A stretch of DNA of 64,000 nucleotides from Eublepharis macularius (Eukaryota; Chordata; Lepidosauria; Squamata; Eublepharidae): positions 3,185,001-3,249,000 of the forward strand of contig NC_072795.1 in the NCBI RefSeq assembly GCF_028583425.1, in the 5' to 3' direction. Both the position numbers and the translations under genes were made by a program. Position 1 is the stretch's first letter. Each line of letters begins with the position of its first letter. Positions 23,038-34,455 of the stretch are shown piece after piece. The notes under the pieces are model-generated. The model worked only from the letters and a program-made list of their open reading frames with translations. It made no database searches and was not told where the DNA came from.

Positions 23038-23882
23038 TAGAGATGGGCACAAACAGAAAAAAAAATGAGCATGATGTTCATTGTTCTTTGCCAGCTGCAA
23101 ACAGGGACTCATGACTGAACAACCATTAACATGGCCCTGTTCACGAACATGTTCGTGGTTGGCTGTTCATAGGGGCCAGCAGGCTCTTCTCCAGCCATCA
23201 TTCAAGTCAAGATCCCTTCTCCACCACTCCCAGAAACCTGACCTGAGCAGGCAGCAGGAAAGATACCAATAATAAATAATAGCTTGGCCTCAGAGCCTGG
23301 CAGCAGCACTGGAACTTGAAGGGGTAGATACCTACTGCAGCACTCCCAGAAACCTTACCTGAGCAGGCAGCCGGAAAGGTACCAATAATAAATAATAGCT
23401 TGGTCCAGAGCCTGGCAGTAGTCCTGGAACTTGAAGGGGTAGATTCCTATTCCACCACTCACAAAGAAAATTCAAGCTCCAATGCACGCTCTCTATCAAA
23501 ATGCCAGCAGCAGCTGTCTCTTCCTCTCCAAAGCTTGAGATGGGAGACCCCTCCCCCCTGGTCTTTGTTTCCATGTAACAAATTTGGAGCTCCACACTTG
23601 AAAGGAAGACCTGCCTATCAAGCTAAATTGGGCTTAGATTGGGGTTTTCTGGGCAACAGCAGGAGTTCAGACAGAGTTCAGACAATCCCTGCCTAAGTTG
23701 CCAAGGGAATTGCTTGCTGGTGCCAGACTGTTTGGCTTGACGAACAGCAGCGAACAGCAACGAGGCTTGCAACAACCACCTGTTCGTTTAGAATGGGGCC
23801 TCACGAACAGCTTGTTCGGGAATAGCAGATTGGGTTGTTCGTGGCTTTTTTTTGTTCGTATTGCTGTTAGTTCCCATCTCTA
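23038..23882. mobile_element. hAT-like element, GTTCGTGG family (845 bp form)
   Basis: Termini TAGAGATGGGCACAAAC / GTTCCCATCTCTA are inverted. A perfect 8 bp duplication, GTCACAGC, lies at 23030-23037 and 23883-23890, so it inserted into the Penelope-like arm. Subterminal words use TTCGTG, but the interior is unlike the 384 bp form and contains a tandem duplication. Confidence 0.9.
23225..23456. repeat. Two-copy tandem repeat, period about 116 bp
   Basis: CACTCCCAGAAACC, CCAATAATAAATAATAGCTT and GGAACTTGAAGGGGTAGAT recur about 116 bp apart inside the hAT element. Confidence 0.85.
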
Positions 23883-24333
23883 GTCACAGCTGCTGGCGAA
23901 ACATCAGGAACTCCAATGCCAAGACCACGGCCATACAGCCCAGAAAATCTACAACTAGTGAAAAAGGAACTCTGCAAAGGTGGGTGGAAAGCAAATGAAA
24001 AAGTTGAGAGGTCCTCCTGGCCTGTGGCACACCCTGCAAAACAGATTGATCTCATGCATATTTCCTTGGAAGTAAATTCCATTTAGTTCAATGGAAATTA
24101 AACCAAAGTGTGGTCAGGATTACACCATTAGAAGAGCTTCATTTTATGGACATTTTCTTTCCAAGCCAAGCGCTCTCCCTTTAATTGCACTGACAGAGAT
24201 TTACCGGTAATTGGCTATTGGAGTCAATGGGGCCTCAGAGCAGATATTCAGCGGCTGCACCTGGAAGCAGTGAGTCCCTTGTACCAGTATTTCCTCTGTG
24301 CTACAGACTTAAGTGTTTCCCAGGTGGAGAGAA

Positions 24334-24831
24334 TGTCATGTATGCCAGCATACCTGCCAATATTGTGTTATGCATTTTGTGTTGATCATAACTGTTTGCT
24401 AAGGTTGTATTTTGTATAAATCCTCTGAGCCTGTGTAAACTGCTAACTTACAATGCACTGAGCCAGTGGGGGCTGTCTGTTATCTATTGAAAGTATTTAC
24501 TTTCACTTCTGTAGCAAGTGTCCTTGGAAGCAAGCTGCGGGCAGCGAGCAATGTATCTTTTCTCAGAGACTGCGATGATTTCATTCTGTACTCTGTCTAA
24601 TCAGTTCCCATGTAACTCTTTGGGGTTTTCGCGCCAGAATGTCAACGGACCCAAAGGGTGGGAAGTTTCCCTATAATTAATAGTGCCCTTTTTTGAATAG
24701 TCACTTCTGCCAATTACTACCTTTGTGTGAACACCTTGAACTGTATGGATCTCTAATAAAGTTGCTGCAACTGGAACACCTGTGTGTTGACTGGGGAGAA
24801 CTTGAAGGGACCTAACTGCCAGGGACTGACA
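24334..24831 (+). mobile_element. Solo LTR (498 bp)
   Basis: Begins TGTCATGTATGCC and ends GGGACTGACA, the TG...CA ends of an LTR. A perfect 5 bp duplication, GAGAA, lies at 24329-24333 and 24832-24836. It contains a TATA-like GTATAAATCC near 24414 and AATAAA near 24755. No internal retroviral sequence is present, so this is a solo LTR. A 5 bp duplication fits Gypsy or ERV3/spuma-like classes, which cannot be separated here. Confidence 0.85.
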
Positions 24832-25039
24832 GAGAAGGTTTTGCATTTTCCCCTGTTGTTGCTACAGCTGCCCTTGCAGCACAACATCAATGGGCTCCCC
24901 CATGGCAGAGTTTCCTGCAGTTTCCTTGCTCCTGCCCCACAGAAGCAAGCACCCTCCCGCATGCCAACAGGACTTTTTCAGTTTGTTTACAGTTTCACAG
25001 TTTGTTTTTTAAATTGGCAATGGAATATTATTCAAAGAG

Positions 25040-25685
25040 TCTGCAATGTCCAGTTGGCTAGTGGGTACTGAGGGAAAAATCACCATCATGGGTACATCTC
25101 TGGACTCACTGATAATGCTCCCGCTTTCGGGGACATATCAAATGATTAAATGTAGAATCTTGGACATAGAATTCCAAAATCTATACAGTATGGTTAACAA
25201 AACCTGTTCTCCTTTGAGTTTGGAGATTCCCTTGGTAGCGGGTTGTATGGCTCCATACTTTTATTCCCTGCAAATTCCACAGCAATGCAGAGTTTTCTCT
25301 TTAGCTAGATTTAATGTTTTGCCATCTGTGATTTTATATGGCAGATTCCAAAAGAGAGCACATGCGGCCAGGCCCTGTCTTTGCAAGACTTGCTGTATCG
25401 AGACAATTCCACGTTCTTTTCTGTTGTCCTTTTTATGCTGATATTTGTTTTAAACATTTTAGCTCTGTTTTAGTTAATATGATGGGTTCTTCTTTTAAAC
25501 GATTTCTCCTCCGATATAACTGCGAACGTAGCAAATTTTTACAACTTGCTATAAAGCTGCGCCACAAGTTTCAGAAATAACCCTTGACATGGTTCAACTC
25601 TTTCATATTATATTTTGTTCTTTTTTCTCTGTACCATCCTGTTTTCTTTTCTATATGCCATTAAAGGTTGATTGAATTGAATATT
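25040..25685 (+). mobile_element. Non-LTR retrotransposon C-terminal fossil
   Basis: Two offset frames give ARFNVLPSVILYGRF and then CCIETIPHVLFCCPFYAD-type sequence with QLAIKLRHKFQK. This is the cysteine-histidine C-terminal region found in several LINE polyproteins. A frameshift near 25350-25400 separates them. The 3' end reads GCCATTAAAGGTTGATTG followed by AATTGAAT repeats. Confidence 0.65.
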
Positions 25686-26094
25686 ATTATATCGTTATAA
25701 TAATCTGTGTATGTTCTCTGAATCCCCGGCTTTTTTTAAAAAAAAAAGTACATTCCCCATTCATTGCAGAGATACACTTTTCTCCTGATATCATTACAGA
25801 TATATTAAACAGCTGGTTTTTTAAAAAAGCAAAAAAGCCCCCCAGTGGCATGGGGAGGGCATGGCTGCTGTGGGGACCAGGCTTTGGAAAATGCAGTATG
25901 GGGGGTGGGAAATCTGAACTTTCCCACCCACACAAGAGCCATCCAGATTTAGCTGTGATCTTTCCCAAAAATTCAGAGCAAAGCAGGTTTCGGAAAGGTC
26001 AGAAATAAACTGGGGAAATCCCAGGAAGTGCTTGAATGCATTGCAATGCTGTGGGGAACTGTGGGCCGGCTGCAGGTGGCGCATACACATGGAT

Positions 26095-26490
26095 CAGGGA
26101 TGGCGCCAGTACATGGCAAGGTGGGGCAGCTGCCAGGGCCTATGGCTTGTGGTGGAGCCCTTTGCTATGTACTGACTCCCTACTCAGGGTCTCCTCTGAT
26201 GTGCATACTCAAACCCTTCCACCATCTGTTTGTGAGTGCTTTGTCGCCTCCATGCTGCATATGCCACTTACCTCTGCTGGAGAAAGGCATGTGGGTGGTG
26301 CACGAAGCATCAGCATTCCTGGTGGCCATCGGAGGGGCGGTCCTAGCTGCACCCACCACCAAGCACCAATGGGGAAAGGGCATGCAGGCAGTGTGGGCAA
26401 CTGAGACTGCAGGTGGTGGGAGAGCTTATGAGTGGCAAAGGAAAGACACACAGGCAGGTGGGGACATGTGGATGGGAGGGCAAGAAGGCA
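26095..26490. repeat. Dispersed repeat, copy 1 of a pair
   Basis: Blocks GGCGCCAGTACATGGCAAGG, TGTGAGTGCTTTGTCGCCTC, GTGGGTGGTGCACGAAGCAT and GGGTGGGAGGGCAAG-like sequence recur in the same order at 60505-60895, diverged. No shared intact frame was found. Confidence 0.7.
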
Positions 26491-26499
26491 AACCTAGCA

Positions 26500-27246
26500 G
26501 AGGGCAAAGGAGGACCCTGAGCACTCTCTGCACATGGCCCCACAAAACCTGGCACTGCACATAACATGGGCATTCCATCTGCAGCCAGTATGAGGAGGTG
26601 AGATGGAACCTTCTCCCTTTTTTGGTCCTTTAAAGGGTTTCCCCCCTTTTCCGCTGAGCTGAGCTGTAGCTGTGCTGCTGGGAAAGGGAATGGGAGAAGA
26701 AAGGGGGATTTCAGGGCATGACCTCTGTCATCTCTGTGCTTTTATGCAGACATGAAAGAGAAAGAGTGGGAGTGGCAGGATCAGGAGTTAATGGTATGGG
26801 GCTAGGACACGTGCACACCTTTTCTACTTGCTTCCATATAGCTTGATGTTGTTGCTGTGTGGATGCAACCTTAGAGCTACAAAGAAATGGCTGCTTGCTG
26901 CTTTTCTCCCTTCTCCATGCTACCGGAGGAAGAAGAGTGTGAATCTCCCTGGACTGGACTAGGGAAAAAAAGTGGCTGTTCTTTGTCAGACTATACTTCC
27001 CAGGGAAACTTGCAGGAACCTGACACGTGAAGGACACGTGCCAGGCGTATTGTGTAGTTTAGCTCTTAGATTGTATGCCCATTGGGACCAAAACCTTCCA
27101 TTTTGCTTATGTTACTAAAGTGTCATGTCTGTGAATGGTGCCAAGTTGGGATTGTTTGAAAAGACATGTGTGGAAATGGGGGCACAGTCTGTACGGTATA
27201 CAAGGCTGGAGTCAGAAGGCAGTACCTGGTGAGTCACAGGAACTAT
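26500..27246. other. No gene recognised
   Basis: Unique-looking sequence with short frames only. Confidence 0.4.
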
Positions 27247-27466
27247 CTAGAGTTGCCAGCTCCAACTTGGGAAATTCCTGGAGATTTGTGGGTCATGTCT
27301 GGGAAAGTTGAAATTTGTGGAGGGGAGTCGGCTCAATGGGGAGTTGATGCCCTAGAGCCTGCCCTCTGAAGCTGCCAATTTAGCCAAGGTAACTGATCTC
27401 TGTCATCTGGACATCAGTTGTAGTTCCTGGAGACTTCAGACCCAACTTGGAGGTTGATAACCCTAG
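27247..27466. mobile_element. GTTGCCAG...AACCCTA-ended element
   Basis: Starts AGAGTTGCCAGCTCCAACTT and ends TTGGAGGTTGATAACCCTA. Internal CCTGGAGATTTGTGG and a diverged ACATCAGTTGTAGTTCCTGG match other copies at 37.4, 37.9, 38.9 and 63.7 kb. Confidence 0.75.
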
Positions 27467-28690
27467 AAATATTTGGGTACATGTGATACCTCTATAGAGT
27501 ATCTCACACTGCTTGTGCTGGGAAATTTGTGGTGGTAGCACCTGGGAGGTTGCGAGGTTGCGATGGAGCTGATGTCACTTCCAGGTGATGCTACAGGAAT
27601 TTCCTGACAAGTCTATGGTAAAGATCATAGAGACTAGGGGAAACCACCATGGAGACCATTTTTCTCCTACTATTCAATTTCTAAAGAGTGGAGAATTGGC
27701 AGTGGGAGTGGGAAATTACCAGCCAGTACCAGGCAGTTAAGAAGCCTATAACTCAAGGTGGAACCCAATGAACTTTGTGGCGGCAGTGATGGCCAAAGCT
27801 CTCAAGCCAAGCAGCTAGCAGCCTGACCCTCTTGGTTCAAGACTCTCGCCTGGTATTTTACTCCGGAGATCTCAAGGACAAGAAGTCTGAGTCCCTAAAA
27901 TTTTGTTGGTAAGTCCCTTAGAGCCACCAGTCCAGCTGAACAGGGATTGCGGTTTCTGTGCAGTGCTAAGTATACTCAAAGTGCTATGCAAATAATTCCT
28001 AATAATACTGTGAAAACAGTGAAGTACACATGCTGGTGCATTCTGACAGCTGGTGCTCAGAATGGCAAAATCTATTAAATAGGTATGGCTGGAGGGTATT
28101 GCGTGGGAGCAACCCCCCCAAAACAGAAGTGAGTCATCCGGATTCCTCCACAGAGTTTGTGGCACCCTGCAGGAGAGGCCCAGCTTTACTGAGAAATGCT
28201 TTGGAAAGTGGGTGTCAGGCCCTGCCCTCTGCCCGACATTTTGTCAGAGCGAGGCTGAACCCTGCAGCTGCTGCCTAGGCCCCGTTTCCAAGGCAACAGG
28301 GCCCACCTCATGCCAGGGGTGACTCAGGCCAAGACAATTCCCGTAAGTGGAAGAGGCAAGGGAGTGGCTCCATCTTTTTCCTCAAGGGAAGGGCCGACTG
28401 TCTTCGCCGTGGAGGCGGCTGCAAAGCAGGTGCAAAGCACAGGGCTGGGCCTAGATTGCAGCAACATTACGCCATACTCAGCGGTTAGACTTGGATCGGC
28501 CTCTGGACGCTTCCATTTTCTGGCGCGACAGGGCTGGGGCGATGTGCTGCTCCGAATGTCCCACCCTTTGCTGGGATGAGACAGGAAACCACCAAGAATC
28601 GACCTTTCTACAAGCCCAACTGGGAAGGTGCATGAGATCTCAGAGCAAAGATGCCAGCCTCTCCTCTAGTTTGTGGGACAGAATTTTAAA
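27467..28690. other. No gene recognised
   Basis: Includes GC-rich unique sequence around 28150-28600. Open frames there lack recognisable domains and splice support. Confidence 0.4.
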
Positions 28691-28693
28691 TAG

Positions 28694-29012
28694 GGTTGCC
28701 AGGTCCCTGTACATTCCCAGAGGGCGAGTGGGCAAAACTCGTGTTGCTTGCGTGGTCATTTTTCAAACATGCCCAAATCAGGCCCAAATGAAGCACCAAG
28801 GCCAGCACAACAATGCCCCTTCCAGAAGTGAATTTGCTGCGTCCCCCCGGAGTGCACGCACCATGTGTGTTCCCAGGGTGCCTTCTGGAGGCTGGAAACC
28901 TCAGAGGGGGGGGGGGGCTCACCACCTGCCACTGATCACTGGTGGATCGGACAGCAAGAGGGAAAATCTCTGGGATTTTCTCCACCACCGGCGGGCACTT
29001 GAGAACCCTAAT
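28694..29012. mobile_element. GGGTTGCCAGGTCC...AACCCTAA-ended element
   Basis: Left end TAGGGTTGCCAGGTCCC, right end GGCGGGCACTTGAGAACCCT. The interior (CCCAAATCAGGCCCAAATGA, CAGAAGTGA) resembles the GC-rich form at 9.3-10.0 and 53.35 kb. The long plus-strand ORF across it is fortuitous. Confidence 0.65.
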
Positions 29013-29283
29013 CTTAAAGGCTTCAGAAATGGGTCTGCTCCACTCTGGTCTTAGGTCTTTATCCAGTCACGGACTGCCAGCTGCGTGCTGAGGGCAGGAG
29101 ACATCTCAGCACCCCCCCCCCCAACTGCTGCTACTGTCTGCCACTCAGATATTACCCAGATGGGGGGCGTCTCTTTGCAAGTTGGGGGAATTAGCATACA
29201 AGGGGACGCAGCAAGAGGAGGTAAATAGCAGGACCACCACCAATGTACACCAGGATCATTCCCTTACAGGACTCTCTAATAAA

Positions 29284-29516
29284 CAGTAAAGAGTCCAGTA
29301 GCACCTTTAAAACTAACCAACTTTACTGTAGCATAAGCTTTTGAGAACCACAGCTTTCTTCATCAGATGCATCTGACAAAGCATGAAGTTGCATCTGACA
29401 AAGAGAGCTGTGGTTCTTGAAAGCTTATGCTACAGTAAAGTTGGTTAGTCTTAAAGGTGCTACTGGACTCTTTACTATTTTGCTACTACAAACACGGCTA
29501 ACTCTTCTGGATCTAA
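29284..29516. repeat. Foldback repeat, GTCCAGTAGCACC family
   Basis: Left arm AGAGTCCAGTAGCACCTTTA to GAACCACAGCTTTCTTCATC, right arm its complement, centre near 29385. The right end continues into CACGGCTAACTCTTCTGGAT. Confidence 0.8.
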
Positions 29517-30069
29517 TAAACAGGTGGGTGTTCAACAAAAATGGTTTTTATTAAAGGGTAGTAAAAGGCAAACACACAGGAAAAATGCACAGCATACACA
29601 CGGAGCTTAACTTAGAAAATAGGGAGGAAGAGGGAGAGAGATTCAGTGTTGGGTGATATAGGAGACAGAGGATGTCTGAAGAGAGTAGCCGATGAGTGAC
29701 TGGTGCTTCACGGCAAGAGAAGGAAGGCTCAGGCACACATCGGAGGGTGAACGTAGGATCCCAGGACACATGTACATAGCTATGACTGTGAGCCCAATTA
29801 TACTGGGGGATGTAACCATGGGTAGGATCACATCTTCTGCCCCCAAAACAATAGTTTGACGGCAGTCTCTGGAGGTGAGATAATAAATCAGGAAAGGCTT
29901 GATTGAGCATATCTGGGCAGTACTATAGGTTAAAAGGTGATTGATGACCCACAGAAAAGGTGGGAAGGGGGAGATCAGAAGGGTGAGAATGAGATTAACT
30001 CAGGAACCTGTAAGATCTCTTTTGTCTTAAGTCTTTGCACATCTCAGGAGTGTAGGGCAGTTGGCTAGA

Positions 30070-30774
30070 TGTCGTGGGCCAGCCTGGCCAGGGTCGGTCT
30101 GGTACGGTGCTACCTGCCAGTGAGTCCTCTTCGGAGGCCGAGGAGCCAGGGGAGCCAGCCCTGAGGGCAGAGAAGCCAATGCCAGAGCCAGCTGTGATGC
30201 CAGGAAAGCTTGGAGCGGAGCAGCTGGAGGCGCAGCCAGGAACCTTGGGAAGCCACCAGAGGTGAGGATGAGTGCAGGGGAAAAGGGACACAGGCATCGA
30301 GAAGGGCTGAGTCTCCCGAGCCAGCCACAAGACAGAAGACCCAGACAAGGGCAGCTGTGTGGGAGAGATGCAGGAGCGCATGCCTGCAAGCACAGCATCA
30401 AGTGGAACTGACCCAGGAGAGCGAGGAAGAGGGAACACCTGCCCCTCACCCTTCCAACCAGGGAGGAGTATAAAGGGAAGACGCTGAGCAGAGCTCAGTG
30501 TAGAAGCAACCTAGCTCACCCCTCCCTGCGACTGGAGCCTCGTGCCTGGAAGCGTGGAAGCCCGCCATGTACCCTGCTCCCCGTTGAACTGACCTCCTGG
30601 ATTCTGACCTCGGCTTTGCTTTGGACCTCTCATTTGGACTGACTTCTTTGGACTTGACCTGGACCACTGACTCTTTCTCTAACGGACTGCCCTGCTGTTT
30701 ACCTGCCTGGCCAACTGGTGAGCTAACCTGCCTGGCTGATGTCCAGAACTCGCACCTCTGTCCTGAGCGCAACA
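30070..30774 (+). mobile_element. LTR candidate, Gypsy/ERV-like (705 bp)
   Basis: Starts TGTCGTGGGCCAGCC and ends GAGCGCAACA. The 5 bp flanks CTAGA (30065-30069) and TTAGA (30775-30779) differ at one position. A TATA box (GTATAAAGGG) lies near 30469, followed by a CTGACCTC/GGACTTGACC-rich stretch like reptile Gypsy LTRs. No internal region is attached, so it is probably a solo LTR. Its minus-strand ORFs are artefacts of GC-rich sequence. Confidence 0.55.
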
Positions 30775-31339
30775 TTAGACTTGCATCATGACTCACATTA
30801 CAGTAATTTTCCGACACCAGATAGGTCAAGATCCATTCTGCCTAGCTAGGCAGCATGCCTCGTGGTCAGGGCGCATGAACAGAAAGGGGTTTATGATATT
30901 GCCATTATTCATAAACTGCCCTTTAGTATGAGGGAAGGTTTGACTGCTAACACAGATGGGTGGTGAGAGAAAAATGGGGGTGTGAAATGGGGTGTGTGTG
31001 CAATTGGTGTTCCCTGCATAACGACGCCACTTTCAGCAAGACCTGGATGTGATGTCATCATGTTGGGTGAACGCTCTAGCATTTGGCTAGAACTCTATGG
31101 TTCGACCAAAGGTAGAGTTTTGGGCAAATGCCAGAATGTCTCCCCTGGCATGATGACGTCACTTCCAGATTGCATTGGAAGTGATGGGATTATGCCAGGG
31201 ATTCCAATTGCATCCCCGGTAAGTCCCAGCCTTCCTAGCAACTCTAATCCAATTACCTCCTTTGCCCCATCAGCCCTGTTACTGAACCACCTTGCCTGAA
31301 GGACAGATTTCTTACAGCATGAATCGAGTGAATGGCCTT

Positions 31340-31500
31340 GATTGATGGATTGATTGAATGAATGATTGATTACATTTATAGCCCACCCTCCCCGCGAGTG
31401 GGCTTTGGGCAGGTTACAGCAATAGATAAATTATAACAGATAAAACTGTAGAACAATAAAATCACATCTCAACATAGCAGTACACATTTCAGTATCCCAG
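31340..31500 (-). repeat. LINE 3' end fragment
   Basis: A TTGATTGAATGAATGATTGA tail precedes the reversed 3' block CCACCCTCCCCGCGAGTGGG and CAATAGATAAATTATAACAG. Confidence 0.7.
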
Positions 31501-31995
31501 ATGGGGCGTCATTCCCCTTTCCCTGCACACCATACACACGGGGAAAGAGTGGGGAGGTGCAGGTTGGTGAACTCTAACACACCCCGGGCACATGGGGGGG
31601 CAGATGGACCATATAGCCCCCCCCCCCCAACTAGTAGGAGACTGGCAGGGAGGCTACTTAGAATGGATCCCGGTGAGATGGACGCATTGGACACAGGCTG
31701 AGGAAACTGTGGTTCAGCCATAAAGCTTCTTGGACATTGCTGAGCATGTCTTTCCGTCTTTCAGTTTTTTTGTCCAAGGAGCTCAGAATGGTGGTGTACA
31801 TTCAGGTAGCGAATGACTGGATGGTACCACGGCAAACCGCCGGGAGCTTGCCTGCCACTGGCAGACACCTGGGAACCCTACAAAAGCTATTCCTGAAAAT
31901 CATGGCCTGCTCTGGTTACCTGATTCCGTCAGAGGAACTTACAGTAGGAAGAGGAAATTGAGAATGCCTGTGAAGGAGTCTTTGATCCTGGCGAC

Positions 31996-32225
31996 TGATT
32001 TCAGTGGGTGGTAGTGAAGAGTCCCGTCAAGTCACAGCAGACTAGTGATCCCTGGTGGGGTTTTCAAGGCAAGAGACCAACAGAGGTGGTTTGCCATTGC
32101 CTGCCTCTGCAGAGCAACCCTGGTCTTCCTTGGAGGTCTCCCATCCAATTACTAACCAAGGCCGACCCTGCTTAGCTTCCGAGATCTGACGAGATCAGGC
32201 TCGCCTGGGCTATCCAGGTCCAGGC
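31996..32225 (-). repeat. 5S-rRNA-derived SINE
   Basis: On the minus strand a 5S-like head contains the internal promoter region (GATCTCGGAAGCTAAGCAGG and GGATGGGAGACC). A body with GCAGAGGCAGGCAATGGCAA follows, and a tail with CTTGACGGGAC. A true 5S gene would end with the 3' stem and a T run, which are missing. Confidence 0.85.
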
Positions 32226-32257
32226 CATTTCAACAGGAATCACTTTGGAATTACAGT

Positions 32258-32440
32258 TGCTAACTTTTAGGTGGGGCCTGGAGGTTCTCCCAGGATTACA
32301 GCTGATGTCCATACTGCAGAGATCACTTCCCCTAAAGGAAACGGCAACTTTAGAGAACAGACTCTATGACATCACATCCTGGCTGAGCTCCATCTCTTGC
32401 TAAACTTCATTTTCCTCCGGCACCATTAGAGTTCCCAGCC
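32258..32440. repeat. Diverged GGTTGCCAG-family element
   Basis: Shares GGGGCCTGGAGGTTCTCCCA, GATCACTTCCCCTAAAGG and ACTCTATGACAT with better copies. The ends are degraded. Confidence 0.5.
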
Positions 32441-32871
32441 CTGTGCCAGCAAATGCTGTGAGATTTTGGGGGTGGGTGTTACCTGATGGGGGTGGATTTT
32501 CAGAAGGATGTGTCATCACTTCCTGATGATGCTGTATGGATTTCCCTAATCTCTAGGGTAAATACTATAGAGACTAGGAGAAATTCCTAGAGTGGCACCA
32601 TCTATGCTATTCTACTAGGGATCCCAGGCCCTTTGGTAGGGACCCTCTGCCCCCTGGCACTAATTGCCTGGTTGGTGTGTGTGTGTGGGGGGGAGGGCAT
32701 GGGAATGGACCTTCCAGGTGTTCTCCTGGAGCAGCATGATGATTATTTGGGCAGCTCAAAATCCATATGAGGTCAAAGATATAGTTATGTAATGGTCCAG
32801 TCATCCCTGGCTGTAAGGTGAAACTGTTTACCTAGCAAACAATTACAATTCTGTACCAATGAAGTTCAGCA

Positions 32872-33563
32872 TGTCATGTTCTGACTATGTTTCTTGTATG
32901 TGCAAACCAAAGAGACTCCATTTTAATCCTGTCAGTGTTTTAAGTGCTTCTTTTGCAGGTGGTAAGCAGTTCAGTAGAAGATATCTTAGAGAAGAGGAAT
33001 GTTATGACTACAACCCTTCCAGCCTTGGGAAACTTTCACTTTCTCAGCTCCGAGCCGCTTGTTTTGAGAACTGTGGGGGGAGGATGGGGCCTGCAGGGGT
33101 CTGCTATTCTGTACCTTCGCTTTTGCCTGTCATTCGTAACAATACTAGTGTATCAGCCAAGATCCTAGTATCTTGGATAGTGGACTATAATGGTTGCTTT
33201 ATATTCAGTACATCTTTTGAAATCAATGGATTCTTGTCTCATTGCAAGAGGTAGTCTGGATTGCAACTTTTAGCAAGCCACTGTCTGACATTTTGTTACG
33301 AATGACAGGCAAAAACTAAGGTACAGAATAGCAAACCCCTGCAGGCCCCATCCTCCCCCCACAGTTCTCAAAACAAGCGGCTCGGAGCTGAGAAAGTGAA
33401 AGTTTCCCAAGGCTGGAAGGGTTGTAGTCATAACATTCCTCTTCTCTAAGATATCTTCTACTGAACGGCTTACAACCTGCAAAAGAAGCACTTAAAACAC
33501 TGACAGGATTAAAATGGAGTCTCTTTGGTTTGCACATACAAGAAACATAGTCAGAACATGACA
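32872..33563. mobile_element. 692 bp palindromic element: two head-to-head LTR-like arms
   Basis: Left arm 32872-33142 and right arm 33293-33563 are 271 bp each, inverted, with about five mismatches seen (about 98% identity). The spacer 33143-33292 is 150 bp. Each arm reads from TGTCATGTTCTGACTATG inward to CATTCGTAACA, i.e. TG...CA ends. A perfect 5 bp duplication, CAGCA, flanks the whole unit at 32867-32871 and 33564-33568. The single outer duplication shows that the palindrome inserted as one unit, or was formed during insertion. Mirror ORFs in the arms are not a gene. Confidence 0.88.
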
Positions 33564-33850
33564 CAGCAATGACCAGCAGCATTTTATCAGGAGATGCAAC
33601 GTTCTCCAGAAAGAGTGTGCATGGTGAACAAACTCACTTCATATTTTTGTTTCTGCAACGTTATCTGAGCCGTAGACATAAAACAAGTAATCATACATCA
33701 CTTCTTGGACTTCTGGCATGGCAGGAAGGTGAGTGGTGGGTTCCCTCTTCTGCTGGGAGAGTAAGGGGACTTGGCAACCCTACATTCCACCCATCTGAGG
33801 GCGGGGCGGGGGGGGGGGTTAATGCTGGTTCCTGGATTCAGTTTAATCCT

Positions 33851-34043
33851 GGGCCGATTCCAGATGGCCCTCTGCCTCCCGAAACGTTGTGCGTCGTCGC
33901 GCGGAAAACGCGAAATATCGCATTTTCTCACGCAAGGTCGCGCAAAACTCGCGCGAGAAAAAGCGATATTTCGCATTTTCCGTGCGATGACGCGCGACGA
34001 CGCGCAACGTTTCGGGAGGCAGAGGGCCGTCTGGAATCGGCCC
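33851..34043. mobile_element. Palindromic MITE, GGGCCGATTCCAGATG family (copy 2)
   Basis: Ends GGGCCGATTCCAGATGGCC / GGCCGTCTGGAATCGGCCC. CpG-rich inner arms (CGCGAAATATCGC and complement) surround a centre near 33945. It shares ends with 16422-16635 but differs inside. The 218-codon ORF through it exists only because the palindrome lacks stops. Confidence 0.88.
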
Positions 34044-34161
34044 TGGTTACTGGTCAGTTCGATTGCCAAAGGTGCTTACCATCAATCCACACACTTCCAA
34101 GAACCATTGAGGGTGTGTGTGTGTGTCAAAATACACACTGTTTTTTTTCCTGTGACTATTT

Positions 34162-34288
34162 TAAAAGATCCAGAGGAGTTCGCTGTGTTAGTCTGTGGTT
34201 TGAGAACCACGGCTGTGTTTCTTGAAAGCTTATGCTACAATAAAGTTGGTTAATCTTAAAGGTGCTACTGGACTCTTTGCTATTTTAA
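34162..34288. repeat. GTCCAGTAGCACC-family repeat, single-arm copy
   Basis: GATCCAGAGGAGTTCGCTGT followed by CTTGAAAGCTTATGCTACAA and AGGTGCTACTGGACTCTTTG. Confidence 0.75.
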
Positions 34289-34344
34289 AAGACGTTTTTG
34301 TCCCCTTTTGCCAAGTGCGCAAATAATGACATTTAACATTTCAA

Positions 34345-34455
34345 AAAAAACAGGAGCCTTGTGGCACTTTAAGAAGACTAAACACGATTTTATTCTAGCA
34401 CAAACTTTTGCAAACAAGAGGCCACTTCATCAAATGCATTCACTGAGCCCCATGA
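34345..34455. repeat. Diverged relative of the same repeat
   Basis: AGGAGCCTTGTGGCACTTTA, GACTAAACACGATTTTATTC and GGCCACTTCATCAAATGCAT follow the same block order with different spacing. Confidence 0.6.

Larger units (their letters stand above)
22530..23960. mobile_element. Penelope-like repeat cluster: two left arms, one right arm
   Basis: Arm copies begin near 22530 and 22800 (TTGTTGTAGATTTTC, GTCTTGGCATTGTAGTTCCT, CATCTTCAGAGGTGTAGCAC). An inverted arm runs from about 22970 to 23030 and resumes at 23883-23960 after the hAT insertion. The interior coding remnant is absent. Confidence 0.75.

Noticed and set aside
23225-23456. CRISPR-like repeat array
   Set aside because: It is a simple two-copy tandem of about 116 bp inside a vertebrate hAT element.
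28491-29054. 187-codon plus-strand ORF
   Set aside because: The second half is a GC-rich GGTTGCCAG element; no recognisable domain in the first half.
32872-33563. Protein gene encoded in the palindrome arms
   Set aside because: The two arms give the same short peptides on opposite strands because they are inverted copies; no known domain.
33569-34253. 218- and 160-codon plus-strand ORFs
   Set aside because: They run through a palindromic MITE and a GTCCAGTAGCACC repeat, and mirror ORFs exist on the other strand.
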